64,000 bases of DNA, from NCBI GenBank assembly GCA_002898355.1, contig BEHD01000001.1, forward strand, positions 1 through 64,000, in the 5' to 3' direction. This document shows positions 1-8,371 of this stretch, one piece after another (the stretch's first letter is position 1; every line of letters starts with the position of its first letter). The position numbers and the translations under genes are program-made. Origin of the DNA: an archaeon HR01. GTDB taxonomy: Archaea > Thermoproteota > Nitrososphaeria_A > Caldarchaeales > Caldarchaeaceae. The notes under the pieces were generated by a model. That model worked only from the letters and a program-made list of their open reading frames with translations. It did not search any database and was not told the origin of the DNA.

Positions 1-189
1 TTAAACACAAAAAATTGATGCCTGGGTGAGGTGTAGCTCACTCTGTCGACACATAGAACAAAGCCTATCCCCGCACTATATAATACCAACAAACCTGGCG
101 GCCGTCTAGGCTATAGGGGAATCCACTGGCTAGGGAGGCTGTAAAACCGCATGATTAAGTAATCAGGGAAATTTTTAAGATTCTATAAC

Positions 190-1782
190 ATGCCAGCTTG
201 TATGGGTCGTGGGTTTAAGGTGGTGTTGACGGGAGAGACCGCCATCATGAGTGACTATGGCGGAGAGACATTGATCGGTTTCACCTCAGCCCTGCCGGAG
301 CGTTGGATTAGGGGTTTTGTTGAGCGCCGCCTATTCCCCACCAGGAGCGACTCCCAGGGTAGGATGTTTGTAGCGCCCTATTCTCTCTGCAAGGTGGAGG
401 CGTCACTGCTGGAGCATGGTTTTTCACGGGAGGAGGTGGTTATCGCTGACCCCAGGAAGCTGGATAGGGTGGTTGGGCCGGAGACCAAGGTGTTGGGTGT
501 AACGACGATGGACCCGATGGGTGTAAGCTATGGTGTCGGTGTTGTGAATTTGATGTTGAAGGCTTTGGGGTTTAAGGTGGATGGGCTGCCATATATCAGT
601 AGAAGCTTCTTCGATGTGGTGCTCCATCCAGCTGTTAGAAAGTATAGGCCTAGGATAGTTGTGGGCGGGCCTGCGGCCTGGCAGCTGGTTGATACCGGCT
701 CCCACTACCCCCTGGGTGTGGATTGTGTGTTTGAGGGGGAGTTTGAGCGTGACGGCTGGAGGCTAATTAAGATGGCTGTAGACGGTCTGACGCTTCCTAA
801 GGTCTTCAGGGGGATGCCTCCGTCGCTTGATGAGATCCCACCTATCAGGACGCCGTCGATAGGCGGTATCGTGGAGGTGAGCAGAGGGTGTGGGAGGGGC
901 TGCAAGTTCTGCACCCCCACACTTCTCAGGTGGGTGAGCATGCCCTACGGGCTTATCGAGAAAGAGATACTGCTCAACATCAGAAACGGGTCAGACCATG
1001 TAGGCCTCCATTCAGAAGAGTTCTTCAAGTACGGGAGTATGGACCCGTTCCGGCCGAATAGGGAGGCGGTTCTCTCCCTTCTTCAAAGGGTTGACAGGGT
1101 TGTGAACCGGAATAATGGTGGTAGGGATATAAGGGTAACGACCGATTTCACGACGGCTGTATCTGTTGTCGCAGACCCCAGGTTGGTGGAGCAGGCCGCA
1201 GAATACATCAACCCCGGCAACAGCTACAGCTTCATCGAGATGGGTATAGAGACTGGGAGCCCGAGGATGATTGAGATTATAATGCCTGGGAAGGTTAAGC
1301 CCTTCAAGCCTTCGGAGTATCCGGACATCGTTGTGGAGTCTGTAGGAATCCTGAACGATAACAGGTGGGTGGTCTGCGGCACCATGGTGATGAACTTTCC
1401 GGGAGAGAGGGAGGAGGACCTGATAAGAAACCTGGAGCTTGTAGACAGGCTTAAACACCATAAAGTGCTTATCTGGACCCTCCCCTTCATACCTATGGGA
1501 GGCTTAAGAAGGACCGGCTGGTCGATATTGGAGGAGATCCTCAAAGACAGCCTGAAGAAGGAGCTGCTTATGAAAGGGCTTCACAAAACATTCGAAGTAC
1601 TTCTCTCACTGAACAGGCTCCCCACCCACAACATGCGTAGCGTATTGGATAGGCTGTTATGGGGCTCTGTGGGAAGGCTGGCGATGTCATATATCGTCCG
1701 AAGAATAAACATTGAGCTGGGCCGTGTCAAAGACTTCCTCCATATGCGACATCCACCGGATAACATTATGCAGCCCGCCTAA
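190..1782 (+). CDS. B12-binding-type radical SAM protein
   Basis: Probable radical SAM enzyme; substrate not recognisable. The CxxxCxxC cluster motif CGRGCKFC lies near residues 234-241. The N-terminal ~200 residues include a VVGGPAAW stretch like that of cobalamin-binding Rossmann domains that precede radical SAM barrels. The C-terminal part resembles the archaeal subgroup of large (about 500 aa) radical SAM proteins. The ATG at 190 follows a TATA-like TTTTTAAG about 20 nt upstream, suggesting a leaderless mRNA; an in-frame ATG at 247 is an alternative start. It stands alone on its strand. Family call is firm, function is not. Confidence 0.8.
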   Translation: MPACMGRGFKVVLTGETAIMSDYGGETLIGFTSALPERWIRGFVERRLFPTRSDSQGRMFVAPYSLCKVEASLLEHGFSREEVVIADPRKLDRVVGPETKVLGVTTMDPMGVSYGVGVVNLMLKALGFKVDGLPYISRSFFDVVLHPAVRKYRPRIVVGGPAAWQLVDTGSHYPLGVDCVFEGEFERDGWRLIKMAVDGLTLPKVFRGMPPSLDEIPPIRTPSIGGIVEVSRGCGRGCKFCTPTLLRWVSMPYGLIEKEILLNIRNGSDHVGLHSEEFFKYGSMDPFRPNREAVLSLLQRVDRVVNRNNGGRDIRVTTDFTTAVSVVADPRLVEQAAEYINPGNSYSFIEMGIETGSPRMIEIIMPGKVKPFKPSEYPDIVVESVGILNDNRWVVCGTMVMNFPGEREEDLIRNLELVDRLKHHKVLIWTLPFIPMGGLRRTGWSILEEILKDSLKKELLMKGLHKTFEVLLSLNRLPTHNMRSVLDRLLWGSVGRLAMSYIVRRINIELGRVKDFLHMRHPPDNIMQPA

Positions 1783-1828
1783 CCAGTGGCCAGAAACGCT
1801 AGGGAAACAGGCACATCTTTGTAGCGTA

Positions 1829-1930
1829 CGGGCCCGGCGGGATTTGAACCCGCGACCCCCGGGTTAAAAGCCCGGTGCTTGAGAGATTATGATGCCATAA
1901 TCTTCTCTCTCCTGGCTGAGCTACGGGCCC
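1829..1930 (-). tRNA. tRNA-Lys(UUU) with intron in the D arm
   Basis: On the minus strand the acceptor stem GGGCCCG pairs with CGGGCCC, the T arm is GCGGG-TTCAAAT-CCCGC, and the anticodon arm CCGGG-CTTTTAA-CCCGG gives anticodon UUU. Between GCTCAGCCAGG and CACCGGG there is an extra 29 nt that folds into a hairpin (AGATTATG/CATAATCT). Removing 29 nt restores a normal D arm (GCTC...GAGC) and a 73-nt tRNA. The insertion is therefore a non-canonical archaeal intron in the D arm; its exact splice sites are ambiguous by about 2 nt. CCA is not encoded. Confidence 0.93.
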
Positions 1931-1980
1931 GTTTTCTGCTGGTGAACCTGATATTTAAAAGTGGAGAAAGGGGCTGTTGG

Positions 1981-2940
1981 CTATTCTGCACCAAGCCTTT
2001 CAAAGAACATTTTGAGGAAGTCTTGGGGCTGGACCTTTGTGCATATCTCGGTGTTGGGCTGGCTCTGAACCCAGAACCTTCTCTCTATGATTGTCTGTCC
2101 CCGTGTCAGGTCTCCTTCGCATACGACGTAGACGTGCTGCATGGATGTTTTGAAGAGTGATGGCTTGACCGCCGCCGCAACAGCCATGGGGTCGTGGAGT
2201 TGCATGAACCCGAACCGCTCCACGAATTTACGTATTATTCTGGCGGCTGTTCTGGCTTCAGCCGTCCCGGCGCTGGCCAGCCTCTCCACATCCTCTCTCT
2301 TCAGGGTTGTGGCGGGGTCTGTGGTTATGTCCAGCCCTACGCAGAGGGGGTTCACACCCGACTCGAAGACTATCTTTGCCGCCTCGGGGTCTACGTGGAT
2401 GTTGAACTCTGAGACAGGTGTGGCGTTTCCGTGTCCGTAGGGTGTGAGGCCGAAGGCTCCACCCATCAATACAAGCCGGCCCAGCCTACTGCGTATCTCA
2501 GGCTCCAAAGCCAGTGTTAGGGCGATGTTGGTTAGGGGGCCGGTGGCCACCACTGTCACATCCTTCTCGGACATCAGGGTCTCTGTCAGGAATTTCACAG
2601 CCCCATCCCTCGTCTGTCTCGAAGGTTTTGGCAGGCCGGCGTCCCCCAGCCCATCTTCGCCGTGAACCCACTCAGCTGTGACGAGGTCTTTAACCAGCGG
2701 CCTCTCGGCACCCCTGTATACGGGGATGTCACCTCCTCCAACAGCCTCTAAGACTCTTAACGTGTTGGCGGATGTCTTTTCCACATGCACGTTCCCGCTC
2801 ACGGTGGTTATCCCCAGAATCTCCAGCTCGGGAGAGTTGAGGGCCAGAATTATGGCTAGGGCGTCATCTATGCCGGGGTCCATATCCAGTATAACCTTGA
2901 CCACATCCTCAAGGAGAGCTTCCCCGCTAAAAAGATTCAT
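1981..2940 (-). CDS. inosine/uridine-preferring nucleoside hydrolase
   Basis: Hydrolyses the N-glycosidic bond of ribonucleosides to ribose plus base. The Ca-binding signature DMDPGIDDA is near the N-terminus and a family-typical EFNIHVDPEAA stretch is in the middle. The ORF track starts at a TTG (2997); the ATG at 2940 gives 319 aa, close to the usual 310-330 aa, so it is preferred. The gene is divergent from an ECF transporter operon that ends in a ribokinase-type kinase, so import, hydrolysis and ribose phosphorylation are probably linked. The shared intergenic region (2941-3014) is only ~75 bp. Confidence 0.88.
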   Translation of the reverse strand: MNLFSGEALLEDVVKVILDMDPGIDDALAIILALNSPELEILGITTVSGNVHVEKTSANTLRVLEAVGGGDIPVYRGAERPLVKDLVTAEWVHGEDGLGDAGLPKPSRQTRDGAVKFLTETLMSEKDVTVVATGPLTNIALTLALEPEIRSRLGRLVLMGGAFGLTPYGHGNATPVSEFNIHVDPEAAKIVFESGVNPLCVGLDITTDPATTLKREDVERLASAGTAEARTAARIIRKFVERFGFMQLHDPMAVAAAVKPSLFKTSMQHVYVVCEGDLTRGQTIIERRFWVQSQPNTEICTKVQPQDFLKMFFERLGAE

Positions 2941-3014
2941 AGCGGGGTGTTCCCAGCTTCTGAGGGACTCGAAAAGCTTATCTACCCCCGCCTCCAAGGA
3001 GATGCGAGGCTACT

Positions 3015-3629
3015 ATGACCGAATCTAAGCCTGAGACATCGGGCGAAGTGGAGGTTGTGCCGACCGGCGCTAAAATCCTCGCAGTCGTGATGATACCTAC
3101 GATTGCGGCGCTCAACTATGTGGGCGGTGTAATTGTTGAGCTGCTGAAGGCGCCCATATGGGGTGACACCTGGGCGACTATGCTGGGCACCCTCATATCA
3201 GGCTTCTGGGTTGGAAGCATCGGAGGATTCCTATACAACATCATAATGGCCTTCACTCTCTGGGGGCTTCCAAACTGGGTTTGGGGGTTCGCCAACGTGG
3301 TTATAGCGGGCATAACTGTCATATGTGTGAAGATGGGGTGGGCTGACCTTAGAAAACCTGTGAAGCTCATCCCAGCGTTCCTACTGTTCGGCTTAGTCTA
3401 CCCCATCTTCACAACAGCTGTCTCTATAGGTTTGTTTGGTGGCGGCCCCCTCTGGAAGCCGCTCCCCGCAGCGGTATACGCCGCAACCCTCAGCTCCACA
3501 GGTAACTTCTACCTGGCTAATTACGTGCAGGCGATAAGCACCGAGATACCCGATAAAATAATCTCATTCGTCATATCCCTAGCCATAGCTTCCAGGGTTC
3601 CACGCCGGCTGGTCCTGCTGAAGAGGTAG
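3015..3629 (+). CDS. ECF transporter S component (substrate-binding membrane protein)
   Basis: A 204-aa integral membrane protein with about five or six hydrophobic segments, Gly-rich between segments, as in S components of energy-coupling factor transporters. It is followed directly by EcfT and two EcfA ATPases, which fixes the role. The substrate is inferred to be a nucleoside, or ribose, from the divergent nucleoside hydrolase and the downstream PfkB kinase; the sequence itself does not identify it. ATG at 3015 has an AAGGAG-like ribosome-binding stretch upstream. First gene of the 3015-7165 operon. Confidence 0.8.
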   Translation: MTESKPETSGEVEVVPTGAKILAVVMIPTIAALNYVGGVIVELLKAPIWGDTWATMLGTLISGFWVGSIGGFLYNIIMAFTLWGLPNWVWGFANVVIAGITVICVKMGWADLRKPVKLIPAFLLFGLVYPIFTTAVSIGLFGGGPLWKPLPAAVYAATLSSTGNFYLANYVQAISTEIPDKIISFVISLAIASRVPRRLVLLKR

Positions 3630-3652
3630 GCGCCGTAAACCGGTGTTCAGCT

Positions 3653-4501
3653 CTGAGCTCCCTCGGCTCGCTCCTCCTCAAGAAGACAATACTCGCTGGG
3701 CGGACGCCGCTACACCTAGCAGACGGCAGGACAAAATTCCTCTATTTTATTTGGATATCGCTCCTAGCATACATCTTCTACGACTATGTTCTGACGCTGG
3801 TCTTTCTGGCGGTCAACATTTTGCTGGCGTTTGTGGGTAGGGTGGCCCGTCAGGTGGGGCTTCCGCTCCTTGTGGTCGTTCTGCCGTGGATGGCCCTGTC
3901 TGTCCCCATCCTCTCGCTTCCGCTCGGCTTTCCATGGAACCAGACGGTCGTATACAGGATTCAGATGCTTGGGCTTGATATACCTGTCTACCTCGAGGGG
4001 CTGGCGTGGGGTTTCACATGGCCCCTTAGAATCGGTGTGACCATCTCGGCCGCCCTCCTCTTTTACCTGACCACCCAGCAGACCGCCCTCGTCGCCATGC
4101 TCTTCAAGTTCAGGATGCCGTTCAGGTTTATTTACATGGTTGCGGCCACTCTACAGATGATACCCTTGATGGTGGACGAGGTTAGGAGTATCTACCAGGC
4201 CCAGCTCGCCCGGGGTTTGAGAACTGATGTGGGAATAATTAAAAAGCTGTGGAACTTCCTCACCCTAGTCGTACCTCTAACCCTCAGCTCGCTGGGGAAG
4301 GTTCAGACACGGGCAATAGCCTTGGAGTCGAGGGGTTTCAGCGCCCCAGTGGCCAAGACGGTCCTCTACGATATCAGGTTCAAGAGGGTTGACTATGTCT
4401 TCTTCGCATGCATGGCTGCCGCAACCGTCTATCTCGGCTTCCTCTATGTGACGGAGGGCTACTCTCCCATAGTCCACCTCAGATACCTGCTACTAGGGTA
4501 G
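3653..4501 (+). CDS. ECF transporter T component (EcfT), non-standard or disrupted start
   Basis: Transmembrane scaffold coupling the S component to the ATPases. The ORF track begins only at TTG 3821, but the same frame is open upstream and encodes the typical EcfT N-terminus (GRTPLHLADGRTKFLYF) followed by membrane segments; the C-terminal half has the coupling-helix style sequence ARGLRTD and a later ALESRGF. No ATG/GTG/TTG exists in this frame between its upstream stop (3554) and 3821; CTG 3653 is given as a placeholder. Either initiation is non-canonical, or a GTG at 3643 in the +1-offset frame joins this frame by a frameshift or sequence error. Confidence 0.75.
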   Translation: MSSLGSLLLKKTILAGRTPLHLADGRTKFLYFIWISLLAYIFYDYVLTLVFLAVNILLAFVGRVARQVGLPLLVVVLPWMALSVPILSLPLGFPWNQTVVYRIQMLGLDIPVYLEGLAWGFTWPLRIGVTISAALLFYLTTQQTALVAMLFKFRMPFRFIYMVAATLQMIPLMVDEVRSIYQAQLARGLRTDVGIIKKLWNFLTLVVPLTLSSLGKVQTRAIALESRGFSAPVAKTVLYDIRFKRVDYVFFACMAAATVYLGFLYVTEGYSPIVHLRYLLLG

Positions 4502-4507
4502 TCTGAC

Positions 4508-5386
4508 TTGGCTGTCAGCAAGGTTCAATATCCCATATCTGTTGAGGGGTTCACATACTCATACCCATCCAAACCCTATGTTCTGAGGGATATATCCTTC
4601 AAGGTGGAGAGGGGTGAGGCTGTGGGGATTATAGGCCCCAACGGTGCAGGCAAGTCGACACTCTGTAGGGCGCTCAACGGACTCGTCCCCCACTTCTATG
4701 GTGGAAGGATGAGTGGGAGAATCTACGTGGCCGGCATGGATACCCTAAAGCACACGGTCGCCGAATTATCCACGAAGGTCGGCCTGGTCTTCCAAGAGCC
4801 TGAGACACAGCTCTCGGGTCTTGCCCTCACAGTGGAGGATGAGATAAGCTTCGGCCTATCCATGCTCGGCTATCCCAAAGAAGTAATACTTGATAGAACC
4901 CGGGAGGCCATAGAGAAGGTGGGGCTGAAGGGGCTGGAGCACCGCTCACCCTTCGAGCTCTCAGGCGGACAGCAGCAGAGGCTGGCGATAGCGACGGTGC
5001 TGGCCATGAAGCCTGAAGTGATAGTTCTCGACGAGCCTGCTGCCCAGCTAGACCCTCTAGGCAAGTCCCAAGTCTTCGACGTTTTGAGGGAGCTTCTGAG
5101 GGAGGGCTCCACGATACTCGTGGCTGAGCATGAGATTGAGGAGCTGGCCACCTTCACTCACCGCCTAATACTGCTAGATGGTGGCCGGATACTCTGTGAT
5201 GGCTCGTCGAGACATGTTCTGAGGCAGGTGGAGCGGCTCAAGTCTTCAGGTGTGGACCCGCCGTCGGTGACTGAGCTGGCCCACTTGGTTAAGACCGTGT
5301 GTAGGATGCGGTTGGAAGACTATCCCATCACCGTGGAGGAGGCTGTCGGGCTGTTCGCTGAGCTTTTGGAGGGTGGGAGGATATGA
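4508..5386 (+). CDS. ECF transporter ATP-binding subunit A1
   Basis: ABC ATPase powering the ECF transporter. Walker A GPNGAGKST (about residue 43), signature LSGGQQQRLAIA, Walker B VIVLDEP and the H-loop region LVAEHEIEE are all present and canonical. TTG start at 4508 directly after EcfT; its stop overlaps the next ATPase (ATGA at 5383). With the degenerate partner A2 it should form the asymmetric ATPase heterodimer usual for ECF systems. Confidence 0.9.
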   Translation: MAVSKVQYPISVEGFTYSYPSKPYVLRDISFKVERGEAVGIIGPNGAGKSTLCRALNGLVPHFYGGRMSGRIYVAGMDTLKHTVAELSTKVGLVFQEPETQLSGLALTVEDEISFGLSMLGYPKEVILDRTREAIEKVGLKGLEHRSPFELSGGQQQRLAIATVLAMKPEVIVLDEPAAQLDPLGKSQVFDVLRELLREGSTILVAEHEIEELATFTHRLILLDGGRILCDGSSRHVLRQVERLKSSGVDPPSVTELAHLVKTVCRMRLEDYPITVEEAVGLFAELLEGGRI

Positions 5387-6204
5387 TTGATGTGGAGGAT
5401 GTCTGGTATTGGTATGACCAAGATGTTCCAGCCCTCAAGGGTGTGAGTCTGAGCATTAGGGCTGGCGAGGTAGTGGCCATCATAGGGCAGAACGGCGGGG
5501 GGAAGACCACGCTGGCCAAGCATCTCAACGGCCTCCTGAAACCCCGTAGGGGAGTTGTACGTGTTAAGGGTTATGATACCAGAGAGACCCCCACCCACAA
5601 GCTCGCCTCGATAGTTGCGTATGTCTTCCAGAACCCCTCCCACCAGATATTCATGAGCACGGTCTACGACGAGGTGGCCTATGGCCCTCTACAGATGGGG
5701 CTTACTAGGACGATGGTGAATAAACTGGTGGCTTATGCCCTTGAGGTGGTCGGCCTATCACTCAACCCCCAAACCCATCCCTACGACCTGGACTATGGGC
5801 AGATGAAGCTGGTGACTATTGCGTCTGCGGTAGCTATGAACCCTGATGTCCTTGTCTTGGACGAGCCGACGACTGGACAGGACCACAGGGGTAGGCGGAA
5901 GGTGGCCGAGGTGGTGAAAAGGCTGAACAGCGAAGGCAAGACCGTCATCATAATCACCCACGACATGCGGTTTGTCACGGAGACCGCTGGAAGGACCGTG
6001 GTTATGGCCGAGGGCGTGGTACTGGCCGACGGCCCGACATCCTCCATCATGGCCGATGTAGAGCTTCTCAGCAGGGCTGCAATAAAGCCTCCCCAGACTG
6101 TCAGGCTGGCCCAGTCCCTTCGGAGCCGTGGCTTCAACATGAGTATGCTGACTGTGTCGGAGGCCTTGGAAGAGTTGAGGGCGGCCCTGGGCTGTGGGGG
6201 GTAG
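5383..6204 (+). CDS. ECF transporter ATP-binding subunit A2, degenerate signature motif
   Basis: Second ABC ATPase of the ECF module, overlapping A1 by 4 nt. Walker A is GQNGGGKTT and Walker B is VLVLDEP, but the signature motif is LDYGQMKLVTIA rather than LSGGQ. This predicts one weakened composite ATP site in the A1-A2 dimer. Q-loop (VFQNPSHQIF) and H-loop (ITHDMRF) are normal. The downstream kinase starts 4 nt after its stop. Confidence 0.9.
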   Translation: MIDVEDVWYWYDQDVPALKGVSLSIRAGEVVAIIGQNGGGKTTLAKHLNGLLKPRRGVVRVKGYDTRETPTHKLASIVAYVFQNPSHQIFMSTVYDEVAYGPLQMGLTRTMVNKLVAYALEVVGLSLNPQTHPYDLDYGQMKLVTIASAVAMNPDVLVLDEPTTGQDHRGRRKVAEVVKRLNSEGKTVIIITHDMRFVTETAGRTVVMAEGVVLADGPTSSIMADVELLSRAAIKPPQTVRLAQSLRSRGFNMSMLTVSEALEELRAALGCGG

Positions 6205-6208
6205 GCCG

Positions 6209-7165
6209 ATGGCTGAGATAGCTGTCCTGGGAAGTATCCATATGGACCTGATGGTGAAGCTGTCTAGGATACCGGCCAAGGGTGAGACAGTGATAGGTGG
6301 CAGCTTTCAGGTATCGCCAGGCGGTAAGGGCGCCAACCAGGCGGTGGCCGTCTCCAGGCTGGGAGGCCAAGTCGCTATGATAGGCCGGGTTGGCTCCGAC
6401 TTCTTCGGGGACATGCTGGTTGAGAGGCTGAAGTCTGAGAAGGTGGATATCAGGTATGTCTTCAGGGGTGAGGGGGATAGGACAGGTGTGGCGTTGATAT
6501 TGGTTGATAGACGTGGAAACAACGTGATAGCTGTGGCTTCTGGGGCTGACGAGAGCTGCTCCAAAGATGATGTGGAGTCTGCACGTGAGGCCATCTCATC
6601 CGCCAAGGTCTTCCTAACCCAGCTGGAGATACCTCTTGCAACGGTTGAGCATGCAGTATCCATAGCATATAGGGGGGAGCCTCTGGTAGTTCTAAACCCT
6701 GCCCCCGCCCGCCAGCTGCCCAAAACCCTCCTCGAGAAGGTTGACGTGATAGTTCCCAACGCTCTAGAGGCCTACCACCTCACAGGGATAAGGGTTCACG
6801 ACGTCGAGACAGCCATCAAGGCTGGAAAGAGGCTTCTCCGCAGAGGTGTGGCATATGCGCTGGTGACCCTCGGAAGAAAGGGGGTGGTTGTAGTGAGTGA
6901 GGAGGAGACCACACATCTTAGGGGTGTGAAGGTTAGGAGCGTGGATGCTACAGGAGCAGGCGACACATTCTGCGGCGCCCTAGCCTTCGGTCTGGCTAGG
7001 AAAATGAAGATACACGAGGCTGCGGAGCTCGCCAACAACGCTGCAGCCCTCGCCACAACGAAGCTGGGCGCCCAAGAAGCCATGCCCACCCTGATGGAGC
7101 TTCACAATTTCATGCTGTCCAACGGGAGAGCACGAAGACTTGGGAGACCGCTAATCCAGACATAA
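6209..7165 (+). CDS. PfkB-family sugar kinase, ribokinase-like
   Basis: Phosphorylates a sugar or nucleoside with ATP; ribose is the likeliest substrate. PfkB signature 1 (GGKGANQAVAVSRLGG) is near residue 35, NPAPA in the middle, and signature 2 DATGAGDTFCGAL with the catalytic Asp near residue 250. Length 318 aa is normal for ribokinase. The ORF track starts at GTG 6194, inside the previous gene; ATG 6209, preceded by GGGGGT, gives the usual MAEIAVLGS start. Last gene of the ECF operon, which supports a transport-hydrolysis-phosphorylation route together with the nucleoside hydrolase. Confidence 0.85.
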   Translation: MAEIAVLGSIHMDLMVKLSRIPAKGETVIGGSFQVSPGGKGANQAVAVSRLGGQVAMIGRVGSDFFGDMLVERLKSEKVDIRYVFRGEGDRTGVALILVDRRGNNVIAVASGADESCSKDDVESAREAISSAKVFLTQLEIPLATVEHAVSIAYRGEPLVVLNPAPARQLPKTLLEKVDVIVPNALEAYHLTGIRVHDVETAIKAGKRLLRRGVAYALVTLGRKGVVVVSEEETTHLRGVKVRSVDATGAGDTFCGALAFGLARKMKIHEAAELANNAAALATTKLGAQEAMPTLMELHNFMLSNGRARRLGRPLIQT

Positions 7166-7214
7166 CCCGGCCTTCGGTTATAACGCTTAATTATCCGGCC
7201 GCCCAATAAAAGAT

Positions 7215-8360
7215 GTGCTCGGCGAAGAGCAGTCTCTTATACTTCAGACCGCTGAGAGGATTGGGTTGCATGTGGGGCGTGAATACTGGCTCCGATGCGC
7301 ACGTGAGAAGACGGAGCCAAAGCTTCTCTGGAACGAGTTATTGAAGGCCGGCCTAACCTCCGCCGGTGTCCCGCTCGAAGGGTCTCCGGCTACCGGCCTC
7401 CTGGAGGCAGTCCTGGTTCAGGAAGGGTTGGCCAGGGCTGGTATACCCCTCCTCACATACTTGACCACACATCTCTCGAGGGAAATCATTCTAAGGTATG
7501 GTTCGAGGACGCAGTTTGAGAGGTTTGTCCTACCTACGTGTAGGAGGGGGGAGAGGATTAGCTTCTGCCTCACCGAGGCTGAGGCCGGCTCAAACACGTG
7601 GAGAATCAGGACGTATGCTAGGAGGAGAGACGGAGGCTATCTCCTATCTGGGCAGAAGACATTCATAACCGGCGCCCGCGAATCAGAATATCTCCTGGTG
7701 GTTGCTAGAACGAAGAAGTATGAGGAGGTTGAGAGGAAGAGGGACGGTCTCTCCCTCTTTGTTATGGAGACGAGGAGTGGTGGAGTGGGTTTCGAGCCTT
7801 TAAACATAGAGCTATACTCGCCTGAGACGCAGTACACGGTCTATTTTGACGAGGTTGAGCTGGGGGTGGATAACCTCATAGGTGTGGAGGGGAGGGGTGC
7901 GGACTACCTCTTCGACGGGCTGAACGTGGAGAGGACTTTGATTGCTGCATGCAGCATAGGTCTGGGAGAGTATGTCCTGAAAAGGGCTGTCGAATATGCG
8001 GGCCAGAGGGTTGTCTTCGACAGGCCCATCGGCTCCTACCAGGGGCTCCAGTTCCGTATGGCGAGGGCCAAAGCCTACCTAGAGGCGGCACGCCTCCTCA
8101 ACTACGAGGCTGCAGAACTCTACGGCAGGGGGGAGCGGGGAGGCGGGCTTGCTAACATGGCGAAGCTTGTCGCCTCCGAGGCCAGCATGGAGGCTTTCGA
8201 GATAGCTATGCAGACTTTCGGCGGCAACGCATACGACCTCTCCACAGACATCATCACCTTCTACCCCGTCATACGGCTATTCAAGACCGCGCCGATAACA
8301 AATGAGCTGGTGCTGAGCTACATCGGCCACCATGTTCTAGGCCTCCCCAAATCCTACTGA
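7215..8360 (+). CDS. acyl-CoA dehydrogenase family protein
   Basis: Flavoprotein expected to oxidise an acyl-CoA to the 2-enoyl-CoA. The family motif FCLTEAEAGSNT lies near residue 117 and the C-terminal FGGNAYDLSTDI segment is typical of the FAD/CoA domain; 381 aa is normal. GTG start follows a TATA-like TTAATTAT at about -25. First gene of a tight operon with two thiolase-fold proteins and two DUF35 proteins, an arrangement that recalls acyl side-chain degradation clusters. Chain length and substrate cannot be read from the sequence. Confidence 0.87.
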   Translation: MLGEEQSLILQTAERIGLHVGREYWLRCAREKTEPKLLWNELLKAGLTSAGVPLEGSPATGLLEAVLVQEGLARAGIPLLTYLTTHLSREIILRYGSRTQFERFVLPTCRRGERISFCLTEAEAGSNTWRIRTYARRRDGGYLLSGQKTFITGARESEYLLVVARTKKYEEVERKRDGLSLFVMETRSGGVGFEPLNIELYSPETQYTVYFDEVELGVDNLIGVEGRGADYLFDGLNVERTLIAACSIGLGEYVLKRAVEYAGQRVVFDRPIGSYQGLQFRMARAKAYLEAARLLNYEAAELYGRGERGGGLANMAKLVASEASMEAFEIAMQTFGGNAYDLSTDIITFYPVIRLFKTAPITNELVLSYIGHHVLGLPKSY

Positions 8361-8371
8361 GGTGGGATGCT

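Noticed and set aside
1-189. Possible gene at the left edge
   Set aside because: Only promoter-like sequence (TATATAATACC, read either way) is visible; no coding frame reaches the edge convincingly.
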